Origin: Bosea sp. 124
GTDB lineage: Bacteria > Pseudomonadota > Alphaproteobacteria > Rhizobiales > Beijerinckiaceae
Direction of reading: 5' to 3'
DNA length: 64,000 nt
Assembly (NCBI RefSeq): GCF_003046175.1
Contig: NZ_PZZM01000001.1
Span: 2,559,001-2,623,000 of the forward strand
The notes under the pieces are model-generated. The model worked only from the letters and a program-made list of their open reading frames with translations, made no database searches and had not been told where the DNA came from. Shown one piece after another: positions 23,168 through 31,587 of the stretch (positions are counted from its first letter, which is position 1; each line of letters starts with the position of its first letter). A program made the position numbers and the translations under genes.

Positions 23168-23448
23168 GACGCCACCCGATCGATTACAGTGACGGGCACG
23201 CTGAGCCGATAGCGACCATGCGTTCCCTGATACGGCCCCGAGTGCTTCTCATCGGTGGTGACGATGCCGACACCATCGCGGCGCAGGCGATAGATGTAAT
23301 GGCTCCACCTCGGCGCGGGCCTTTCGAAGCTGGTGACGCCTCGGTCGCCGGCCTCGATCAACTCGTTTAGCGTCCAGGCGAAGCGCCCGACGAACTTCCG
23401 GGGGACAGGGTCATCCGCGATGCGGACGGTAATGCTCGTGATGCTCAC
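23164..23448 (-). CDS. Small winged-helix-like protein
   Basis: 94 residues. R-F-A-W-T-L-N-E-L-I-E-A-G-D-R-G-V-T, then H-Y-I-Y-R-L-R-R-D-G-V-G-I-V-T and H-G-R-Y-R-L fit the helix-helix-strand pattern of the small winged-helix proteins seen beside phage replication genes. Coupled at both ends by ATGA. Likely a DNA-binding accessory; inferred from pattern only. Confidence 0.6.
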   Translation of the reverse strand: MSITSITVRIADDPVPRKFVGRFAWTLNELIEAGDRGVTSFERPAPRWSHYIYRLRRDGVGIVTTDEKHSGPYQGTHGRYRLSVPVTVIDRVAS

Positions 23449-23648
23449 GACCGCACCTCCCTCAGCAGGCCAGCATGAGCGGCGATGACGAGCGCGAGGG
23501 GCTCGGAGACGGATACGCGGGCAAGGATTTTCTTGATCGCGAAGGCTGTGGTGCTATTGTCGGAATTGCTTGCTGGACAGCTAAGCGAAATTCCGAGGCC
23601 GGTACCGCTCTGACCAGCGGCCGGCCTCATCTCGTTGTGGTGCATCAA
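23445..23648 (-). CDS. Small hypothetical protein
   Basis: 67 residues, with A-F-A-I-K-K-I-L-A-R-V-S-V-S-E-P-L-A-L-V-I-A-A-H-A-G-L. Coupled by ATGA to the next gene. It directly follows the excisionase-like gene. Function unknown. Confidence 0.55.
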   Translation of the reverse strand: MMHHNEMRPAAGQSGTGLGISLSCPASNSDNSTTAFAIKKILARVSVSEPLALVIAAHAGLLREVRS

Positions 23649-23649
23649 A

Positions 23650-23838
23650 TCACGCGGCCTCCAGTTCGGCCACGGGAAGAGACGAGAGCCAGGCCTTGAA
23701 GTCCTCCGCCAGAATGAGGGTTTTGCGGCCTGACTTTCGGGCTTTGAGCTTGCCTTCCTTCAGCAAGCGGTAGACTTGGCGTTCGCTCATGCTGCCTTCA
23801 CGAGCAACATCGCAAACGGTCAAAGCGGCTTTGTGCAT
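23650..23838 (-). CDS. Excisionase-like helix-turn-helix protein
   Basis: 62 residues. L-T-V-C-D-V-A-R-E-G-S-M-S-E-R-Q-V-Y-R-L-L-K-E-G-K-L-K-A-R-K-S-G-R-K-T-L-I is the MerR-like HTH_17 fold of phage excisionases (Xis). Such proteins bend attachment-site DNA and direct the integrase to excise. The integrase gene lies 1 kb upstream in the same orientation. Confidence 0.8.
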   Translation of the reverse strand: MHKAALTVCDVAREGSMSERQVYRLLKEGKLKARKSGRKTLILAEDFKAWLSSLPVAELEAA

Positions 23839-23937
23839 GGGATGCTCCAGCGCACCCGACCCGCGACTGCGTCATGCAGTGGCTTTGTGATGCGCTGGAT
23901 AAGCGTGACACGGCCCAAAAAACGCCGTCGAGAGACG

Positions 23938-23969
23938 AAAAAATCCGCAAATCCCGCCAAAAATCCGCA
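23938..23969. repeat. AAAAATCCGCA direct repeats
   Basis: Two copies of AAAAATCCGCA about 22 bp apart, upstream of the excisionase-like gene, followed by another TCCGC. The helical spacing (about two turns) suits cooperative protein binding, perhaps by the excisionase-like protein. Confidence 0.35.
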
Positions 23970-23988
23970 TCCGCGTTTTCGTGCGGAA

Positions 23989-24786
23989 TTACCGACTTCC
24001 TGATGGGCGTCCTCTCATCCGATGGCCTTTGACCATCTCCCGCGCACCAGCTCTATTGATGGCGTAATTATCCGTGAAGAACTTCACCGTTTCGTCAAAT
24101 CCAAGCACAGCTTCAGTTCCACTTTCCCGGGCTGTTTGAATTTCCGACCACTTACGTCGGGCAGCAGCTGGGGATCTATCAGGAGATTGGGCGGTTCGGA
24201 TTTTATCGGTGGAATCCTTCGTCTCCAGCAGCCGCTCTGCCCCCATTTTGTTTTGAGCTGAAGCCTCAATCGGCGGTTGATCTATTGCGAGTATGGCCGC
24301 CTTGGTTTGAGTGAGCCAGGCAAGGAATTGGTCCCGATCGACAATTGCTTCAAACCAATCCCCATCGTTCCGATTTGCGAAAATGACTTCGAGAGACGGG
24401 TTGGCTGGAGTGTCGTCGATCTTGTCCCCATGGAGGTAGCTGAAACCCCGCGCCCGATAGAAGTAAGTATGCGGTATAATCTCAAAGGGACTGGCCTGCG
24501 AACGACGGCCCGTTATCGCCACATCCCCACGAAAGCACGCTTCACTTAGCATTTGGTCGAAGCGTGAAAATAGGCCGACATCTCTATCCATGACATCGTC
24601 AGCCGGAATGTCGGATATTAATGCGTAAATGGAATCCGAAGCAGGGAAATCATCCCGTTGTTCGATGTCGTGAACTTCCTTCAGAGAAGCGGTCGCGTTT
24701 GACCAGCTCCAGCCCGTAAAAGCCCATGTTACGGCCTCTTGAAGCCGGATGTGCTTGCCTTCCGGCAGCCCCATTTTAACAACCAT
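23989..24786 (-). CDS. Unknown cargo protein between integrase and excisionase
   Basis: 265 residues from ATG 24786 (GGAG upstream). Soluble; segments include E-A-V-T-W-A-F-T-G-W-S-W, D-S-I-Y-A-L-I-S-D-I-P-A-D-D, and I-P-H-T-Y-F-Y-R-A-R-G-F-S-Y. The base composition is visibly poorer in GC than the integrase and primase genes around it, a sign of separate acquisition. Cargo at this spot in integrative elements is often a defence or fitness gene, but I recognise no family. Confidence 0.6.
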   Translation of the reverse strand: MVVKMGLPEGKHIRLQEAVTWAFTGWSWSNATASLKEVHDIEQRDDFPASDSIYALISDIPADDVMDRDVGLFSRFDQMLSEACFRGDVAITGRRSQASPFEIIPHTYFYRARGFSYLHGDKIDDTPANPSLEVIFANRNDGDWFEAIVDRDQFLAWLTQTKAAILAIDQPPIEASAQNKMGAERLLETKDSTDKIRTAQSPDRSPAAARRKWSEIQTARESGTEAVLGFDETVKFFTDNYAINRAGAREMVKGHRMRGRPSGSR

Positions 24787-24884
24787 CTTGCCGCGCTCCG
24801 CGACGCACGGTTTGGAGCATGGGGAAATGGGGCGGTGCTTCCCCACTTTTCGGCCGGCCAGCCTATCCCCATGCGTCTCGATAC

Positions 24885-26138
24885 CTATCCGGCCGTATTT
24901 GCTCGGATAGGTGTGATGTTGTTGCCCTTCGCCTTTGGCGTTCCGACGAAGCGCGCCCAAGCGTCCATAATCTTGCGGCGCTTTTCCAGCGCGTCGCCCC
25001 GGCGATAAGCGCGCTCGGTCTCGTCGCCAACGACGTGGGCCAGCGCGGCCTCTGCAATCTCGCGGGGGAAGGCAGTCTGCTCGCCGCACCAGTCTCGAAA
25101 ACTCGATCGGAAGCCGTGCGGCGTGAATTGCTCCATTTGCATGCGGCGCATCAACATGAGGATAGCGTGAGAAGAGAGCGGTCGTCCCTTTCGGGCGCCG
25201 GCAAATACAAACTCGCTGGTGCTGCTCTGTTGCAGAGACCGCGCGATATTGAGCGAGCGTCCGACTAGCGGGACGCGGTGAACCCGCCCGGCTTTCATCC
25301 TGTCAGCTGGAACGGTCCAGACGCCACGGTCGAAGTCGATCTCATCCCATTTCGCGCCGCGGATCTCTCCGGTGCGCGAGGCGGTAAGGATCAGGAACTC
25401 AAGCGCGCGGGCAGCAGTAGCATCACGTTCGCGCAGGCTTTGGACGAAGGCGGGTACGTCATCGTAAGCCATGGCGGCGTGATGGCCGCGGGCTAGCCTT
25501 GATCGCTTCGGAAGGAGCTTGTCGAGATGGCCGCGCCACCGCGCAGGGTTCTCGCCAGTGCGTTTCCCCTTGGCCTTCGCGGCATCAAGTACGCGCTCGA
25601 TACGGCCGCGAACACGCGACGCGGTTTCCGCTTTCGCCTTCCAGATCGGCTTCAGAACGTCGAGCACCTGCTCGGTCCCGACCTTATCGATACGGAGAGG
25701 CCAGAGTGAGGCTGCGTGCGTCTTGAGCGATGAGGACCATTGCGCCTGATGCTTGGCGTTCCGGAAGCCGGCCTTGATGTCTTCGATGAGTGTCTCGGCG
25801 AACTCTCCAAAGGTGGGCGTCGCATGCAAGCCGGCCTCGGTCGCTGCGATGGCATCCTTTCGAGCCTGGATCGGATCACTGCCCGCATCGATGAGCTTGC
25901 GAGCTGCTGCCGCCTTGTCGCGAGCTTCCGCCAGCGTGACGGCGTCCAGCCCGCCGAGGCCCATCTCTTTCCGGCCAGATCCCCAGCGGAACATAAACAG
26001 CCAGCGTTTCGCACCGCTGGCGTCGACCCATAGATAAAGGCCGCCGCCGTCGCTGTGCCGCCCCGGCGCCGTCAGTGTGGCGACGCCTCGTGCTGTGAGC
26101 TTGTTGACCTGGCGCCCCACCGTCACCCCACTTTTCAC
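24885..26138 (-). CDS. Tyrosine site-specific integrase (P4 type)
   Basis: 417 residues. N-terminal DUF4102-type arm-binding domain (D-G-G-G-L-Y-L-W-V-D), SAM-like core, and a catalytic domain with Arg255 in T-A-S-R-T-G-E, H341-x-x-R344, His368 in A-L-A-H-V-V-G and nucleophile Tyr378 in E-R-A-Y-R-R-G-D. Catalyses integration and excision of the mobile element; it marks the right edge of the accessory region. Confidence 0.95.
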   Translation of the reverse strand: MKSGVTVGRQVNKLTARGVATLTAPGRHSDGGGLYLWVDASGAKRWLFMFRWGSGRKEMGLGGLDAVTLAEARDKAAAARKLIDAGSDPIQARKDAIAATEAGLHATPTFGEFAETLIEDIKAGFRNAKHQAQWSSSLKTHAASLWPLRIDKVGTEQVLDVLKPIWKAKAETASRVRGRIERVLDAAKAKGKRTGENPARWRGHLDKLLPKRSRLARGHHAAMAYDDVPAFVQSLRERDATAARALEFLILTASRTGEIRGAKWDEIDFDRGVWTVPADRMKAGRVHRVPLVGRSLNIARSLQQSSTSEFVFAGARKGRPLSSHAILMLMRRMQMEQFTPHGFRSSFRDWCGEQTAFPREIAEAALAHVVGDETERAYRRGDALEKRRKIMDAWARFVGTPKAKGNNITPIRANTAG

Positions 26139-26464
26139 CCCACCGGGCGACTGTCATTTCATGACATTAAGGGGCGCAAACTGGCAACAACATTCCGGTT
26201 ATGTTCGTCGGATGTCCCCAGAGCGTTCATGCTCTGACACGTCGTGGCAGTTCAATTACGCGGACTCCCTGTCCGCCATCATCCCGCTAAGGGATTGATC
26301 CAAAAAGAGTTCTGAAAAATCAGTGGCTTGCAGCCGCCCGAGTAGTGCGCGACGGCTCTCGCAATCAAGCTGATGCGTCAGATTTCGGATGACGCGCGCC
26401 GCGCGGTGAGCCCGGTGCTCATGACTGATCGCCGCGCCGAGATGTGGCGCCCAGGAGGGTGCCG
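26139..26464. other. Element/chromosome junction region, no gene
   Basis: 326 bases between the integrase and the acid-sugar kinase without a convincing coding frame. It holds a hairpin GCGGAC-TCCCT-GTCCGC at 26261-26277 followed by CA, giving an end GTCCGCCA like a tRNA 3' terminus, so an attachment site may lie here. Confidence 0.4.
26261..26279. other. Candidate attachment-site core
   Basis: GCGGACTCCCTGTCCGCCA: a short palindrome ending like an acceptor stem plus CCA, about 120 bp beyond the integrase start. No full tRNA folds here and no second copy was noticed, so this is tentative. Confidence 0.25.
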
Positions 26465-27772
26465 TCAGCTCGCCATCGGATCGAGGAAGAAGCGGTCCCC
26501 GCCTGCCTGTCCGCCCTTGAGGATGACCTCGACACCGTTCAATTCGTCGGTCGAGAGCAGCCGGCAGGTATGGCTTGCCTGCTGCCCGATCGACGAGGCG
26601 ATCTCAAGCGCATAGGCCCCGCAGCTGCGCATCGCGAAGCTCGAACTGTCGCCCCCGGCGAAGATGACGCGGCGCAGCCCCGCTTCGCGAACCGCTTGCC
26701 GGAACAGGCCGGCCAGAGCGTGGCCGACCGCAGGCGCCCGGTCGAGATCGAAAGCCTGCGTGACCTCGCCGCGCGCTGTGTAGACCGCGACCGAGCGCCC
26801 GGCCTGAAGCGCAGCGATCATGCCGGGAGCGAGCGCATCCGTTGCGCGCTGCGCTTCGTCCGCTCCGGTGAGGCGTTCGACCGGCAAGTGGATCATCGTC
26901 CAGCCCTCGGCCTCCACTGCGGCCAGCTGCGCTGCTGTCTGAGCCGCGCAACTGCCCGAGAGCACGAGGCCGGGCCCTTCATGCGCTTCCGCCGAAAGCT
27001 TCGAGACGCGGCCGAGCTGCGCCGCCACCGCGCCGCCCAGCCCCTGCGGCAGGCCCTGTGCGGCGAGGCTGAAGACATTCCGCCGCTGCGCCAGCTGCCA
27101 GATCGCGCCGCTGACATGTTCGAGCTGCCGGTTGTCGATCGTGTCGAGAACGACCGGCACGCCGCCTTCGGAACGCTTTGCGATCAGTTCCGCGAGAGGG
27201 GCCATATCCCGAGCCAGCTCGGGCAGCATTATCGCAGCCGTCGCCGCGACGCCGAGATTGGCGAGATGGCGGCGCAGATCGGCCTCGTTCATCGGCGTCG
27301 ACGGGTGCTCGACCAGCGCCGGATTGCGGTCCAGCCGCAGGATTTCGCCGCGATGGCGCGAGAAATGAGTGGCAAAGGCGGTATAGCGGCCGAAATCCGG
27401 CGTCGCGGGCAGGACGGGAAGGAGTGCGTCAGGCCAGACGCGGAGTGCCTCTTCGATCGCCACGGAAAAATTCCCCGTCTCTGGCGCGGAATCGAAGGTC
27501 GAGCAGATCTTGTACTGGTTAAGACGGGTTCCAAGCGAGCCGAACAGCGCAAAGGCGGCTCTGAGCAGAGCCCGCATCTCGCCTGGTGCGCGTGACCGGG
27601 CGACGCCAGCGATACCGACGACATCGAGCGCAGCCGCTTCCTTGCGGACACGTTCGGGATCTGCCGGTTCGAAATAGAGCCGGCAGCGCAGCCCGTATTT
27701 GTGGAACTGCGCGAGATTCTCCGAGGCTCCGGTGAAGTCGTCGCCATAGAAGCAGATGACGGGCCCGCTCAT
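26465..27772 (-). CDS. Four-carbon acid sugar kinase family protein (DUF1537)
   Basis: 435 residues, full length. N-terminal F-Y-G-D-D-F-T-G-A-S-E-N substrate motif and C-terminal nucleotide-binding part with F-A-G-G-D-S-S-S-F-A and L-K-G-G-Q-A-G-G. The family phosphorylates acid sugars or their oxo derivatives with ATP (DtnK, OtnK, LtnK, OiaK). Together with the RuBisCO-like gene nearby, a kinase for an oxo-acid sugar such as 3-oxo-isoapionate is plausible, but not shown. ATGA overlap with the regulator gene. Confidence 0.9.
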   Translation of the reverse strand: MSGPVICFYGDDFTGASENLAQFHKYGLRCRLYFEPADPERVRKEAAALDVVGIAGVARSRAPGEMRALLRAAFALFGSLGTRLNQYKICSTFDSAPETGNFSVAIEEALRVWPDALLPVLPATPDFGRYTAFATHFSRHRGEILRLDRNPALVEHPSTPMNEADLRRHLANLGVAATAAIMLPELARDMAPLAELIAKRSEGGVPVVLDTIDNRQLEHVSGAIWQLAQRRNVFSLAAQGLPQGLGGAVAAQLGRVSKLSAEAHEGPGLVLSGSCAAQTAAQLAAVEAEGWTMIHLPVERLTGADEAQRATDALAPGMIAALQAGRSVAVYTARGEVTQAFDLDRAPAVGHALAGLFRQAVREAGLRRVIFAGGDSSSFAMRSCGAYALEIASSIGQQASHTCRLLSTDELNGVEVILKGGQAGGDRFFLDPMAS

Positions 27773-28536
27773 GACCTCAGCTCCGCCTTGTCGTCCCGGC
27801 TCTCCACTTGCTCGAGCATCTTGCGGAAATGCTCCATATTGGCCTCGACGCCGTAGCATTCGCGCGCGCCGCCGGAATTTCGGGTCTCGATCATCGTGTA
27901 CATGATCTCGTGCAGCCGGACGGTGTCGGCGAGGCCGCCGCTGGCATGCGAACGGCGCAGCCAGCCCGACACCATGTTCAGCACGAAATTCGCGAGCGTC
28001 GCCACGAGCTCGTTCTGGGCGGCGCGGTAGATCGCCCGGTGGAAATCGAGATCGGCTTCGAGCGCCGCGTCGAAGTCGATCGGTTTCGCGGCGACGAGCA
28101 GGCGCAATCGTTCGATGCAGGCACGCATCGCCGCGAGATCCTCATCAGTCCGCCTTTGCGCTGCAAGCTCTGCGCAACTGCGCTCGAACAGCGTGCGGAC
28201 CTCCATCAGCTTCTGCGGGGTCGTGTCCTTGAGATAGATCTCGAACAGCAGGAGCTGGCCTAAGGAAGCCTGTGCGCCGGCACTGACGAAGGTCCCGTGG
28301 CCGTGTTTCACGACCAGGATGCCCGCCGCCGCCAGCACCTTGACCGCTTCGCGTACCGGGGTGCGGCTCAGGCCGAGTTCTCGCGCCAGTTCGATCTCTG
28401 GTGGCAGTTGCGAGCCGGGTTTAAGGCTGCCGTCGGCGATGCGCTGCTTGATGTGTTCGAGCACGGTTTCGAGTCGGCTGAGCGGTTTCCTGCCCTTTCC
28501 CGCGGTCGTTTCCCGGCGGCTTGTCGCGTCGTCCAT
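27769..28536 (-). CDS. FCD-domain GntR family regulator
   Basis: 255 residues. Winged helix-turn-helix (L-P-P-E-I-E-L-A-R-E-L-G-L-S-R-T-P-V-R-E-A-V-K-V-L) at about 40-90, then a helical FCD ligand domain with the metal-binding pattern D-L-D-F-H-R-A-I and later H-E-I-M-Y. It probably represses the divergent catabolic operon and its own operon with the kinase, released by an acid-sugar intermediate. Confidence 0.92.
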   Translation of the reverse strand: MDDATSRRETTAGKGRKPLSRLETVLEHIKQRIADGSLKPGSQLPPEIELARELGLSRTPVREAVKVLAAAGILVVKHGHGTFVSAGAQASLGQLLLFEIYLKDTTPQKLMEVRTLFERSCAELAAQRRTDEDLAAMRACIERLRLLVAAKPIDFDAALEADLDFHRAIYRAAQNELVATLANFVLNMVSGWLRRSHASGGLADTVRLHEIMYTMIETRNSGGARECYGVEANMEHFRKMLEQVESRDDKAELRS

Positions 28537-28568
28537 GATCTCACCCGATGGCGGGCCGACGGGTCCGC

Positions 28569-28618
28569 ATGATGTCGATTCCTTTAGCTTGACAGGCCGG
28601 CGGAAGGCAAGACATCAT
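28569..28618. promoter_or_regulatory. Divergent promoter region with inverted repeat
   Basis: ATGATGTC (28569-28576) and GACATCAT (28611-28618) form a perfect inverted repeat enclosing a TTGACA (28589-28594). The sequence ATCATACC after the right arm recurs at 29473 before the RuBisCO-like gene. Likely sites for the GntR regulator. Confidence 0.45.
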
Positions 28619-28674
28619 ACCTTTAACGATAAGCGAGCCGACAAAGAGCGGCGAGCAGACAGGGTTGGAAACGG

Positions 28675-29436
28675 ATGACCGAGATTGCGCCGGAATTTGC
28701 CGGCCGCGTCGCTTTGGTGACCGGCGGGGCAAGAGGCATCGGCCGCGCCTGCTGCCTGCGCCTTGCCGAAGGCGGAGCGAAGATCGCGCTCAACTATGCC
28801 GCCAACCACAGTGCTGCGGCTGAGACCAAGGCCATGGTCGAGGCGCAGGGTGGCGTCTGCGAACTCTTTCCGGCCGATGTCGGCGACGAGGCGGCCTTTA
28901 CAGGTGTGGTCGCCGCGGTGCGCAGCAAGCTCGGCCCGATCTCCTATTTCGTCGCCAATGCCGGCACTACCGGCCCGCTCCATCACTCGGAGCTGACGCT
29001 CGACACCTTCCGCGAAACCGTCAGGGTCAATCTCGACGGCGTTTTCATCGGCATCCAGCATGTCAAGGACGACATGCTTGCCCAGGGCCATGGCAGCATC
29101 GTTTGCCTGAGTTCGATTGCGGCGCTGCGGCCACGCGCCCGCCAGATCGACTACGCCGCGGCCAAGGCCGGCGTGATCGCGCTGGTGCGTTGCTACGCCG
29201 AGGCCCTGGCGCCGGCGGTACGCGTCAACGCCGTCGCGCCCGGCCTGACCGAGACCGACATGCTCGGCCAGCTCGACCAGTCGCTGCTGCCGGCCCGCGT
29301 CGCAGCGATTCCGCTCAAGCGCTACGGCAAGGCGAGCGAGCCGGCCGAGGCGATCGCCTTCCTGCTGTCCGACCGCGCCTCGTTCATTACCGGCCATACG
29401 ATGGTTGTGAGCGGCGGCGATGTCATGACGCCGTGA
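28675..29436 (+). CDS. SDR family oxidoreductase
   Basis: 253 residues. NAD(P) motif T-G-G-A-R-G-I-G, N-A-G at about 98, catalytic S-S in L-S-S-I-A-A-L and Y-A-A-A-K. C-terminal substrate loop closes with F-I-T-G-H-T-M-V-V-S-G-G-D. First gene of the rightward catabolic operon; probably oxidises a hydroxyl of the sugar acid or a branch sugar. Exact substrate unknown. Confidence 0.9.
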   Translation: MTEIAPEFAGRVALVTGGARGIGRACCLRLAEGGAKIALNYAANHSAAAETKAMVEAQGGVCELFPADVGDEAAFTGVVAAVRSKLGPISYFVANAGTTGPLHHSELTLDTFRETVRVNLDGVFIGIQHVKDDMLAQGHGSIVCLSSIAALRPRARQIDYAAAKAGVIALVRCYAEALAPAVRVNAVAPGLTETDMLGQLDQSLLPARVAAIPLKRYGKASEPAEAIAFLLSDRASFITGHTMVVSGGDVMTP

Positions 29437-29489
29437 AGCGTCACACCAAATCTCGCGCTGCAACATAAAGATCATACCTCGTACCAAAC

Positions 29490-30746
29490 ATGACCGAGAT
29501 CCGTGCCCACTACCTGATCGAGACGCCGCTGCCGGTGGAGCAGGCCGCCGCTGCCATTGCCGGCGAGCAGTCGACCGGCACATTCATGAAGCTCGCCTCC
29601 GAGACCGATGCCGTGACGGCGCGGGCAGGGGCGCGGGTCGCTCGTATCGAGCGCCTCGCCGAAGTGCCGGTGCCCAGTCTGCCCGGAGCGCGCGCCTCCG
29701 CGCGAGCGCGCTACACCCAGGCGAGGATCGAGATTGTCTGGCCTTACGCCAGTATCGGGCCGGACCTGCAGACGCTGATGGCGACGGTCTGCGGCAATCT
29801 CGGCGAATTGAGCGAGCTCTCCGGCATCCGCCTGCTGGACGTCGACCTGCCGCCGGAGCTCATCGCGGCCTTCCCCGGCCCCCGCTTCGGCATCACCGGG
29901 ACGCGTGAGCGTTTCAAGCTCGACGGGCTGCCCGCCATCGGCACCATCGTCAAGCCGAGCATCGGCCTGCTGCCGGACGAGACCGCTCAGATCGTCACAC
30001 AATTCGCCGAAGGCGGGATCGACTTCATCAAGGACGATGAGCTGACGTCGAATCCGCTCTTCGCGCCGCTCGACGCGCGGATCGCAGCGGTGATGGCGGC
30101 GGTCGACCGCCATGCCGACCGGACTGGCCGGCGCATCATGTATGCCTTCAACATCACCGGCGATCTCGACCAGATGCGCCGCGGCGCCGAGGCGATCCTG
30201 AAGGCCGGCGGCGATTGCGCCATGCTCAGCCTCAACTGGATGGGGACGCCGGCCGTGCTGGCGCTGCGCCGCGAGTTCCCGCTCTTCATCCATGGCCATC
30301 GCAATGGCTGGGCGCTGTTCTCGCGCGCGCCGATGCTTGGCTTCGACTACCGCGTCTACCAGAAGCTGCATCGCCTCGCCGGCGTCGACCACATCCATGT
30401 CAACGGCCTGCGCAGCAAGTTCGCCGAGAGCGACGAGTCGGTTCTGGCTTCTGCCCGCGCCTGCCTGACGCCGCTGCATGATGGTGATCCACGTGTGATG
30501 CCGGTGCTGTCGAGCGCGCAGACCGTGCTGCAGGTCCACGACACCTATTCGGCGCTCGGCACGACGGACCTGATCTACGCCTGCGGTGGCGGCATCGTCG
30601 GCCATCCTGACGGCATTGCCGCTGGCACGCGCGCGTTGCGCGCAGCTTGGGAAGCGGCTCGAGCCGGCATCCCGCTCGCAGTCGCAGCCAGAGAGATGCC
30701 CGCGCTGAAGCGGGCGATCGAGACCTTCGAGCGGCACGCGAAATGA
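29490..30746 (+). CDS. RuBisCO-like protein (form IV)
   Basis: 418 residues. Keeps core RuBisCO features: catalytic-loop lysine in G-T-I-V-K-P-S-I-G-L (K155) and the metal-carbamate motif G-G-I-D-F-I-K-D-D-E (K181, D183, E184). It lacks the small subunit and Calvin-cycle neighbours, so carbon fixation is not expected. RuBisCO-like proteins next to DUF1537 kinases include OiaX and OiaT, which decarboxylate or hydrolyse 3-oxo-isoapionate 4-phosphate. That is the best guess here, though subgroup assignment needs a tree. Confidence 0.9.
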   Translation: MTEIRAHYLIETPLPVEQAAAAIAGEQSTGTFMKLASETDAVTARAGARVARIERLAEVPVPSLPGARASARARYTQARIEIVWPYASIGPDLQTLMATVCGNLGELSELSGIRLLDVDLPPELIAAFPGPRFGITGTRERFKLDGLPAIGTIVKPSIGLLPDETAQIVTQFAEGGIDFIKDDELTSNPLFAPLDARIAAVMAAVDRHADRTGRRIMYAFNITGDLDQMRRGAEAILKAGGDCAMLSLNWMGTPAVLALRREFPLFIHGHRNGWALFSRAPMLGFDYRVYQKLHRLAGVDHIHVNGLRSKFAESDESVLASARACLTPLHDGDPRVMPVLSSAQTVLQVHDTYSALGTTDLIYACGGGIVGHPDGIAAGTRALRAAWEAARAGIPLAVAAREMPALKRAIETFERHAK

Positions 30747-30782
30747 CCGCTCGATCTGGGATTCATCGGAGACGGAGAACAC

Positions 30783-31577
30783 ATGTCTAGACGCCTGGAG
30801 AACAAGATTGCGCTGGTCTTCGGTGCCGGCTCGGTCGGCGAGGGCTGGGGCAACGGCAAGGCCTCTGCCGTGCTCTATGGGCGCGAGGGCGCCAAGGTCG
30901 CCTGCGTCGATCTCAATCTCGCCGCGGCCGAGCGCACGCGCGAGATCATCGAGAGCGAGGGCGGAACCGCCCTGGCGCTGCAGGCGGACGTGGTGAACCT
31001 CGATCGCGTGCGCGAGGTCGTCGACACGGTGCAGTCGACCTGGGGCCGTATCGACGTGCTGCACAACAATGTCGGCATGAATATCGAGGGCGGCCCGGTC
31101 GAGACTACGGAAGAACAATGGGATCGCGTCATGGACGTGAATCTGAAGAGCATGTTTTTCGCTTGCAAATGTGTCCTGCCGATCATGGAAGAGCAGGGTT
31201 CAGGTTCGATCGTGAATATCTCGTCTCTGGCTTCGATCCGCTGGATGCACTTCAACTATATTTCGTACTACGCCTCGAAGGCAGCGGTGAACCACTTCAC
31301 CCGGGCAATCGCGATGCAATATGCCGAGAAGGGCATCCGGGCGAACACCGTGCTGCCCGGCCTGATGGATACGCCGCACATCTACGAGGCGATGAAGGCG
31401 CACTACACCGACTTCACCGAGATGCAGCGCAAGCGTGCCGAGGTGACGCCGATGAAGCGCATGGGCGACGGCTGGGATATCGCGCATGCGGCGCTCTTCC
31501 TAGCCTCCGACGAGTCGAAATACATCACCGGCATCGATCTTTGCGTCGATGGCGGCCTGCACTGCAAGACGCATTGA
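30783..31577 (+). CDS. SDR family oxidoreductase
   Basis: 264 residues. The glycine motif is stretched (G-A-G-S-V-G-E-G-W-G-N-G), then N-N-V-G-M-N, catalytic Ser in I-S-S-L-A-S and Y-Y-A-S-K. Distinct from the SDR at 28675, so two different oxidation steps are likely. AGACGG-GAGA precedes the start. Substrate unknown. Confidence 0.9.
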   Translation: MSRRLENKIALVFGAGSVGEGWGNGKASAVLYGREGAKVACVDLNLAAAERTREIIESEGGTALALQADVVNLDRVREVVDTVQSTWGRIDVLHNNVGMNIEGGPVETTEEQWDRVMDVNLKSMFFACKCVLPIMEEQGSGSIVNISSLASIRWMHFNYISYYASKAAVNHFTRAIAMQYAEKGIRANTVLPGLMDTPHIYEAMKAHYTDFTEMQRKRAEVTPMKRMGDGWDIAHAALFLASDESKYITGIDLCVDGGLHCKTH

Positions 31578-31587
31578 GGAGCCGGCC

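Noticed and set aside
26230..26290. tRNA gene near the integrase
   Set aside because: The end resembles a tRNA 3' terminus, but no D-arm, anticodon arm or matching acceptor stem can be folded.
29472..31118. 548-codon open frame on the minus strand
   Set aside because: Opposite the RuBisCO-like and SDR genes, both strongly supported.
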